Origin: Rhizobiaceae bacterium
GTDB taxonomy: Bacteria; Pseudomonadota; Alphaproteobacteria; Rhizobiales; Rhizobiaceae
Length of the DNA stretch: 64,000 nucleotides
Assembly (NCBI GenBank): GCA_029233925.1
Contig: JARGOX010000003.1
Span: 254,370 to 318,369 of the forward strand
Reading direction: 5' to 3'
Made by a program: the position numbers and the translations under genes. The notes beneath the pieces were generated by a model. The model was not told where the DNA came from and made no database searches. It was given only the letters and a program-made list of their open reading frames with translations. This document shows, piece after piece, positions 57,957 to 64,000 of the stretch. The first letter of the stretch is position 1. Each line of letters begins with the position of its first letter.

Positions 57957-58883
57957 TCATGACCCGCCATCATCGACAAACAGGGCTTCAACGTCCTTGC
58001 GTCGGCACAATTGTGTTCCCGATGTCATGACCGCGGCGGCACCAGCGGCAACGCCGTAGCGAAATGCATGGGTGATGGGATGGCCTGTGGCCAGCGAAAA
58101 GACCATGGCACCGACAAAACTGTCGCCTGCCCCGACGGCGGAATGCACCCTGACATGCCTTGTCGGTAGTCGTATGACACCGTCCCTGTTGGCCAGAAAG
58201 GCACCTTCCACTCCCATCGATACAGCCACGTGGTCAGCACCGCCGGACTTTACAATATCAAGTGCCGCCTGCCTGGCGCCATCTTCGTCCAATTTGGTTC
58301 CCGAAAGCTTTTCCAGCTCCCCAAGGCTGGGTTTGACCAGAAAAACATGGGACATTGAAAGCGTTTCACGCAGGGCAGGCCCCGATGTGTCGAGGATGAA
58401 ACGAATGTTTTTCCGCGCCGCAATCTGGGCAATTTTCGCATAGGTGTCATCAGGCAAGCCGCGTGGCAGACTGCCACTTGCAACAATATAGTCTCCTTCA
58501 AATTGTTCGATATGGGCGATCGCCTTGGCCAGCTCACCCACATCGACCAATGGCCCCTCCGGCACAAACCTGTATTCAAAGCCGGTCTGTTGTTCGTGAA
58601 CCATGTAGGCAATGCGGGTCGGCTCTGCGATCTGCACCCGGTGCCCATTGATGGACGTCTGCTTCAGGCCCTCCTCAAGCAAGGCACCGGTCGCACCGCC
58701 CGACAGAAAAACCGTTTCCACCGAGCCACCAAGTTCGACAATGACACGGGCAACATTGATACCGCCGCCTCCGGGATAGCACTTCTGGTCCCGCGTGCGG
58801 ATTTTCCGTGTTGGCTGCACGATGTCCGTTTCTGACGAGACATCAACTGCAGGATTGAGTGCAATGGTAAGAATACCATTCAT
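57957..58883 (-). CDS. PfkB-family sugar kinase (6-phosphofructokinase II / 1-phosphofructokinase-like)
   Basis: 308 aa; MNGILTIALNPAVDVSSETD...YPGGGGINVARVIVELGGSVETVFLSGGATG...HSAVGAGDSFVGAMVFSLATG. Confidence 0.88.
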   Translation of the reverse strand: MNGILTIALNPAVDVSSETDIVQPTRKIRTRDQKCYPGGGGINVARVIVELGGSVETVFLSGGATGALLEEGLKQTSINGHRVQIAEPTRIAYMVHEQQTGFEYRFVPEGPLVDVGELAKAIAHIEQFEGDYIVASGSLPRGLPDDTYAKIAQIAARKNIRFILDTSGPALRETLSMSHVFLVKPSLGELEKLSGTKLDEDGARQAALDIVKSGGADHVAVSMGVEGAFLANRDGVIRLPTRHVRVHSAVGAGDSFVGAMVFSLATGHPITHAFRYGVAAGAAAVMTSGTQLCRRKDVEALFVDDGGS

Positions 58884-58985
58884 TGTGACACCTCAAAATG
58901 TTTGGTTCGAACTGATAGTATCATTGCCGACCAATGCAGGCCTAATCTTCCTCACTCAATTCTACAATCCGGGTGAAATGTTCAT

Positions 58986-58999
58986 TTGACCCGTATCAA
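58986..58999. promoter_or_regulatory. FNR/FixK-type box in the divergent pfkB / ABC-efflux intergenic region
   Basis: TTGAC-CCGT-ATCAA; -10-like TATCTT (59022-59027, +) and TAGAAT (58959-58964, -) lie at spacings giving about -41 in both directions. Confidence 0.62.
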
Positions 59000-59052
59000 T
59001 GCGGGGGTGCTTGCTACAGTCTATCTTTAGAAGAACATGGAAGGCACGATTG

Positions 59053-59760
59053 ATGAGCAAACCGGTTTTCCAGACACATGATCTGACAAAGATTTATCGT
59101 ACCGGCGATGTCGAGGTCCGGGCTCTCAATGGCGTTGATGTCACGCTCTATGAAGGCGAAATGACTGTTCTTCTGGGGCCATCGGGAAGCGGCAAGTCGA
59201 CCTTTCTCAACATTGTCGGCGGGCTTGATCGGGCAACCAGCGGCACAGTGCGTTTCAAGGATATGGAATTGACGTCTTGCAGCGAACGTCAGTTGACCCA
59301 ATATCGTCGCAACCATGTCGGGTTTGTATTTCAGTTCTACAATCTTATTCCCAGCCTCACCGCTTGGGAAAATGTCGCCATGGTAACCGAGATTGCCCGC
59401 GCGCCTATGACACCGGATGAAGCGCTGGCCATGGTCGGTCTGGAAAATCGCCAGACGCATTTTCCAGCGCAGATGTCCGGTGGTGAACAGCAGCGGGTTG
59501 CCATCGCGCGTGCCATTGCCAAACGGCCGGAAGTCCTGCTTTGCGACGAACCAACCGGTGCACTGGATTCCAAGACCGGTATTCTGGTTCTGGAGGCACT
59601 GGACAAGATCAACAGGGAACTGGGCACCACCACTGCAATCATCACCCACAATGCAGGCATTCAGGCGATCGCGCACCGTGTCGTGTCTTTCATTGATGGC
59701 AAAATTTCACAGACCCACGCCAATGAAATCCGCATCCAGCCAGCTGAAGTGGTCTGGTAA
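59053..59760 (+). CDS. ABC transporter ATP-binding protein (LolD/MacB/FtsE type)
   Basis: [38 protein letters not shown]...[36 protein letters not shown]; start ATG 59053. Confidence 0.92.
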   Translation: MSKPVFQTHDLTKIYRTGDVEVRALNGVDVTLYEGEMTVLLGPSGSGKSTFLNIVGGLDRATSGTVRFKDMELTSCSERQLTQYRRNHVGFVFQFYNLIPSLTAWENVAMVTEIARAPMTPDEALAMVGLENRQTHFPAQMSGGEQQRVAIARAIAKRPEVLLCDEPTGALDSKTGILVLEALDKINRELGTTTAIITHNAGIQAIAHRVVSFIDGKISQTHANEIRIQPAEVVW

Positions 59761-59762
59761 CC

Positions 59763-62126
59763 ATGGCTATGCTTGACTTGAAGCTGATGAGAGATCTTGC
59801 CCGCCTATGGGCCCAGGGGCTGGCCATAGCGCTCGTCATGGCCTGCGGCGTCAGCACCATCATCATTTCTGTCGGCGCTTACCGTTCGCTTGAAGAAACC
59901 CAATCCGCATTTTATGAGCGCTATCGGTTCGGCACCGTTTTTGCCTCGGCGGTGCGCGCGCCCCGGCACCTGAAATCGCGAATAGAACATATTGCTGGCG
60001 TCACCTCCGCCGAGCTTCGCATTGTGCAGCCGGTGCTCATTGATGTGGCCGGAATGCGTGAACCGGCATCGGGACTGGCCGTTTCCGTGCCGGATTTTGA
60101 AGAAGCATCCGTCAATCGGCTATATCTGAGATACGGCAGGCTGCCCGAAGAGAGCCGCGAAAACGAAGTTGCCGTTGTCGAAACATTCGCCGATGCCCAT
60201 GGTTTTCGTCTGGGTGATTCATTTGACGCCATCATGAATGGCCGCAAGCAAAGATTGCTGATTGTCGGCGTCGTTCTTTCCCCTGAATTCATCTATGCAA
60301 TCGGCCCGGGCGACATGGTACCCGATCCACGACGATTTGGCGTTTTCTTCATGTCTCTCAAGAAACTTTCAGGCCTGTTCGACCTGGAAGGCGCCTTCAA
60401 CAGTCTCAGCCTGACAACCTTGAGAAACGCCGACACCAGAATCATCGTCGATGCGGTTGACGATATTCTCAAACCCTATGGCGGCAGCGGCGCCTATGAC
60501 CGCAAAGACCAGGTTTCCCATGCATTTCTTGATTCCGAGTTGGATCAGCTTCGCGCCATGTCATCAGTCATCCCACCCATATTTCTTCTGGTGGCCGCCT
60601 TTCTCGTCAATATGATCCTGTCGCGTCTGATCGCCCTTGAGCGCGAACAGATCGGCCTCCTCAAGGCGTTGGGTTATGGCAATGTCGCCATCGGCGGGCA
60701 TTTTGCCAAGCTTGTCGTTGTCATCGCGCTGGTCGGACTGCTCATCGGTTCGCTTTCCGGTTTCTGGCTCGGCAGGGGGCTGACACGACTCTATGCGACC
60801 TTTTATTCCTTTCCATTTCTCATCTTTCGACACAGCATTGATCTCTACCTGCTGGCAGGTGGCGTGACCGTGGCCGCGGCTCTGGCGGGCGCGGCCAAAG
60901 CGATCTGGACAGTTGTAATCCTGCCGCCCGCCGTTGCCATGCGCCCGCCGGCACCAACGACCTATCGCAGTTTTTTTGTGAGCCAACTGCAAAGGCTGGG
61001 CCTCTTTTCGCAATTGTCCATCATGGCCTTTCGGCATCTCATCCGATGGCCGGTCAGGTCCCTGCTGACAACACTGGGTACATCCCTCTCCGTCGCACTC
61101 TTGATAACCTCACTTTTCTCCTATGATTCCATCGACTTCATGATCGATGCCATCTTTTTCCGAGCCGACCGACAGGACGCATCCATGACCTTCGTGTCCG
61201 ATCAGGGTCTGGATGCCATTTCTGCGGTTGCCTCCATGCCGGGGATCCTGCGGGTGGAACCCTTCCGACAAACCGCCGTGACGCTTCGCAACACGCACCG
61301 CGAAAAGCGCATGGCAATTGTCGGCCTTGCGGAAGATACCGATTTGTCCCGCGTCCTGGACCTGGATCTGAACCCGGTGTCTCCAACATCATCCGGGGTC
61401 ATTTTGTCGGAAAGGGTGGCCGAGATACTCCATTTGAAGCCCGGTATGCAGGTCGAAGTGGAACTTCTGGAAAGAGACAAACGCACAGCGTCCCTGACCG
61501 TTACCGGACTGGCGCAAAGTTATGTCGGCTTGACCGCCTACATGCGCGATGATGCCCTTGATCGCTTGCTGCGTGACGGACGTCGCATATCGGGCGTGCG
61601 CGTCTCGATAGACAGCAATGAACTGGAAGGCCTATACGATTCGATCAAGCAAACCCCCATGGTGGCTTCCATTGCCCTGCAGGGTATCTCGCGCGTCCGC
61701 CTTCGTGAAACGGTAGAAGAAAATATAACCACCATGACGGCGATCTATGTGATTCTGGCCATCATCATTACATTTGGCGTTATCTACAATTCCGCCCGCA
61801 TTCAGCTTTCCGAACGCGCCCGCGAGCTTGCCAGCCTCAGGGTATTCGGATTTACCCGGAGCGAAGTCTCAAGCGTCCTGATGATCGAACTTGGTTTGAT
61901 CGTTCTGTTTGCGCAGCCCCTGGGTTGGATTGTGGGGTATCTTTTGTCCTGGAGCGTGGTGCAGGGATTTGAAAACGATATTTTCCGAATACCTCTGATC
62001 ATCAAGATTGCAACCTATGCCCTGGCCAGCCTGATTGTAACAGGCGCTGCGCTCTTTTCAGCGTTGATTGTCAGGCGCCGTGTCGACCGGCTTGATCTGA
62101 TCCGAGTCTTGAAAACGAGGGAGTGA
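59763..62126 (+). CDS. FtsX-family ABC transporter permease
   Basis: 787 aa; N-terminal TM plus large periplasmic domain, two FtsX-type TM blocks (ALEREQIGLLKALGYGNVAIGGHFAKLVVVIALVG; SERARELASLRVFGFTRSEVSSVLMIELGLIV). Confidence 0.9.
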   Translation: MAMLDLKLMRDLARLWAQGLAIALVMACGVSTIIISVGAYRSLEETQSAFYERYRFGTVFASAVRAPRHLKSRIEHIAGVTSAELRIVQPVLIDVAGMREPASGLAVSVPDFEEASVNRLYLRYGRLPEESRENEVAVVETFADAHGFRLGDSFDAIMNGRKQRLLIVGVVLSPEFIYAIGPGDMVPDPRRFGVFFMSLKKLSGLFDLEGAFNSLSLTTLRNADTRIIVDAVDDILKPYGGSGAYDRKDQVSHAFLDSELDQLRAMSSVIPPIFLLVAAFLVNMILSRLIALEREQIGLLKALGYGNVAIGGHFAKLVVVIALVGLLIGSLSGFWLGRGLTRLYATFYSFPFLIFRHSIDLYLLAGGVTVAAALAGAAKAIWTVVILPPAVAMRPPAPTTYRSFFVSQLQRLGLFSQLSIMAFRHLIRWPVRSLLTTLGTSLSVALLITSLFSYDSIDFMIDAIFFRADRQDASMTFVSDQGLDAISAVASMPGILRVEPFRQTAVTLRNTHREKRMAIVGLAEDTDLSRVLDLDLNPVSPTSSGVILSERVAEILHLKPGMQVEVELLERDKRTASLTVTGLAQSYVGLTAYMRDDALDRLLRDGRRISGVRVSIDSNELEGLYDSIKQTPMVASIALQGISRVRLRETVEENITTMTAIYVILAIIITFGVIYNSARIQLSERARELASLRVFGFTRSEVSSVLMIELGLIVLFAQPLGWIVGYLLSWSVVQGFENDIFRIPLIIKIATYALASLIVTGAALFSALIVRRRVDRLDLIRVLKTRE

Positions 62127-62131
62127 AGAAC

Positions 62132-63340
62132 ATGCGTATCTGGATCAAACGTTTCGGATTGCTGGTCCTGGTGCTGGCCGTTGCCGCAGGTTTCTATCTG
62201 GCCATGCGGGAACAGCCTGTCCCGGTGGATGTTGCCATCATCAAATCCGGTGAGATGAAGGTCACCATAGATGAAGAGGGGACGACACGGGTCAGGGATG
62301 TCTATGCCGTATCATCGCCCATCGATGGGCACCTTGATCGCACCACGCTGGATGAAGGGTACCTGGTCAAGGCGCACGAAACGATCATCGCATCCATCCA
62401 TCCGCTCGATCCGCCGTTCCTCAATCAACGCACGAGGGCCGAATTGCGCGCCGCGGCGGATGCCGCACGTTCCGCCATTGCCTTGGCACGGGTCGAGCAG
62501 ACACGCGCCCAGACCGCCTATGAACTCGCAGCATCAAACTATTCCAGAGCTGCCCAGCTCGCAGAAACAAAGACCATTTCAACCAGTCAGCTGGAACATG
62601 CCTATAGTGAGCAGCAACTCGCAGAAGCACAAATCGCCAGCACAAAGGCGACAATAGAACTGCGCAAGGCCGAGCTTGCCAGCGCGCAAGCGCGTTTACA
62701 ACAACCCGGCGATGTCAATATCCGCACATCTGAAGGCGATTGCTGCGTGCAGATCACCGCTCCTATTGACGGCGTCATCCTCAAGGTTCTGACACGCAGC
62801 GAACAGGCTGTCCTGTCGGGAACACCGATTGCCGAAATCGGCGACCCCGAGAACCTGGAGATCATTGTCGACCTTCTGTCGAGTGATGCGGCAAAGATCA
62901 GCAAGGGTGCAAAAGTCGCAATCACGGAATGGGGCGGAGATGAGGATTTCGAAGGCGTGGTGCGCCGGATCGAACCGGCCGCTTTCACCAAGGTTTCGTC
63001 CCTGGGTATCGAGGAGCAACGCGTCAATATTGTGATCGACCCGGCCCTGGTGCCGACAGGTCTCGGCCACAACTATCGTGTCCTGGCAAAAATCGAAATA
63101 TGGGAAAAGGACAACACCATAAGCGTGCCGATCAGTGCACTGTTCCGATCAGGCGGCAAATGGACCGTTTTCGTTGTGGAAGACAACAAGGCCCATTTGC
63201 GCCAGATCACCATAGGCAGATTGAACAGCAAACATGCGGAGGTCCTGAACGGGCTGAAGCAAGATGAAATCGTGGTGCTTTATCCCAATGATCTTCTGGA
63301 AGACGGCAGCCTGGTGGAAGAAAGACAGGCGACGCGATAG
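62132..63340 (+). CDS. HlyD/RND-type efflux periplasmic adaptor
   Basis: N-terminal TM anchor, barrel-sandwich/coiled-coil (RVEQTRAQTAYELAASNYSRAAQLAETKTISTSQLEHAYSEQQLAEAQIASTKATIELRKAELASAQARL); ATG 62132 or GTG 62123. Confidence 0.9.
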   Translation: MRIWIKRFGLLVLVLAVAAGFYLAMREQPVPVDVAIIKSGEMKVTIDEEGTTRVRDVYAVSSPIDGHLDRTTLDEGYLVKAHETIIASIHPLDPPFLNQRTRAELRAAADAARSAIALARVEQTRAQTAYELAASNYSRAAQLAETKTISTSQLEHAYSEQQLAEAQIASTKATIELRKAELASAQARLQQPGDVNIRTSEGDCCVQITAPIDGVILKVLTRSEQAVLSGTPIAEIGDPENLEIIVDLLSSDAAKISKGAKVAITEWGGDEDFEGVVRRIEPAAFTKVSSLGIEEQRVNIVIDPALVPTGLGHNYRVLAKIEIWEKDNTISVPISALFRSGGKWTVFVVEDNKAHLRQITIGRLNSKHAEVLNGLKQDEIVVLYPNDLLEDGSLVEERQATR

Positions 63341-63393
63341 AGCATTTTCCACAGATAGACAACGCATTGTGCTTCGCGTCGCTCCGGTTGATG

Positions 63394-63436
63394 GGAAACC
63401 GCCTCATGGCTTTTGATTTACCGCAAGGCGGTTTCC
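63394..63436 (+). promoter_or_regulatory. 11-bp inverted repeat in leader of the small secreted-protein gene
   Basis: GGAAACCGCCT (63394-63404) / AGGCGGTTTCC (63426-63436), perfect arms, 21-nt loop, 45 bp before ATG 63482. Confidence 0.6.
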
Positions 63437-63481
63437 GGCAGCAGGCGTAGACTTGTCTACGATCACAAAAGGAAATCGCCC

Positions 63482-63781
63482 ATGTTCATCTTCAAAAAAT
63501 CCATTCTGTTTTCCTTGGCGCTGGCAGCCGGCGCGGCCATGACTTCGCCCTTGTCTGCACAATCCTCCGACCCGGCCTGGCTTGACGACCTCAGGCAGCA
63601 GCTTGAACAGGATCAGGAATGTGAGGTCAGCTACTTTATCAATATGCGCGAGGGACAAATCGGCACGAACACCTACTTTGAAGCGCGCGTTCAATGCCTG
63701 GACGGGCGTATGTTCGACGCCAATAAAACCGAGCCGGAAAGCCAATTCACCATCAAGGCATGCGGCACTGCTGTCTGCTAA
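63482..63781 (+). CDS. Small secreted Cys-containing protein of unknown function
   Basis: 99 aa; signal peptide MFIFKKSILFSLALAAGAAMTSPLSAQ; mature part with 4 Cys (CEVSYFIN...VQCLDG...KACGTAVC); followed by a terminator. Confidence 0.75.
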   Translation: MFIFKKSILFSLALAAGAAMTSPLSAQSSDPAWLDDLRQQLEQDQECEVSYFINMREGQIGTNTYFEARVQCLDGRMFDANKTEPESQFTIKACGTAVC

Positions 63782-63812
63782 AGTATGTCTGACGGCATTG
63801 GTCAAACGCATT

Positions 63813-63845
63813 CCGCCGCAGATGGAGAGTCTGCGGCGGTTTTTC
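63813..63845 (+). terminator. Rho-independent terminator
   Basis: CCGCCGCAG-ATGGAGAGT-CTGCGGCGG followed by TTTTTC. Confidence 0.85.
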
Positions 63846-63884
63846 AAGTGGTTTCAGGCCGTTGAATATTGCGAGGTTACGCCC

Positions 63885-64000
63885 TTTTCGGATCTCGGCT
63901 TTTCACGACGCTCGATTTATCCGAAAACCGGTTCCCACTTTTCGAATCTCGGCTTTTCACGACGCTCGATTTATCCGAAAACCGGTTCCCACTTTTCGGA
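63885..64000. repeat. 54-bp tandem repeat, two copies plus start of a third, truncated by window edge
   Basis: TTTTCGGATCTCGGCTTTTCACGACGCTCGATTTATCCGAAAACCGGTTCCCAC at 63885 and again at 63939 (one substitution); third copy starts at 63993. TCCGAAAA/TTTTCGGA forms a hairpin. Confidence 0.9.

Noticed and set aside
63885-64000. Possible CRISPR array (regular repeats at contig end)
   Set aside because: The full 54-bp unit repeats head to tail with no unique spacers and no cas genes nearby.

Overview
The window looks like about 64 kb of a Hyphomicrobiales-type alphaproteobacterial chromosome. This lineage call is inference from the large cyclic beta-1,2-glucan synthase, the TCCGAAAACCGGTTCCCACTTTTCGGA repeats and gene content. 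No rRNA, tRNA, CRISPR array, phage or transposase was recognised. Content from left to right: (a) a StyA-like flavin monooxygenase cut by the left edge, divergent from a LysR regulator; it is absent from the supplied ORF track. (b) A sugar ABC importer operon with two Gfo/Idh/MocA oxidoreductases, two SDRs, a TIM-barrel isomerase and a divergent LacI regulator; substrate unknown. (c) uxuB-uxuA, a FadR-type GntR regulator and a zinc alcohol dehydrogenase, possibly an L-gulonate/hexonate route through fructuronate and mannonate. (d) A complete N-methylglutamate (methylamine) pathway cluster (mgsABC-gmaS-mgdABCD) with an XRE-cupin regulator. (e) Dabb protein, glycerate 2-kinase and a duplicated peptidoglycan-binding-domain protein. 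(f) An enolase-superfamily gene divergent from a MocR regulator, followed by a PotDABC-type importer, a GMC oxidoreductase and a PuuB-like oxidase; substrate unknown. (g) PAS-GGDEF-EAL protein, SLC13 permease, RecQ and an exported pentapeptide-repeat protein. (h) A tandem-Usp / cyclic-glucan-synthase pair, a PfkB kinase and an FtsX-type ABC/HlyD efflux operon. The two intergenic regions of this last block carry perfect FNR/FixK-type boxes (TTGAC-N4-ATCAA), placed about -41 from plausible -10 elements for three transcripts. (i) A small secreted protein with a strong terminator, then a 54-bp tandem repeat running off the right edge. The strongest leads are the putative low-oxygen regulon in (h), the unassigned amine/acid catabolic locus in (f) and the L-gulonate hypothesis in (c).
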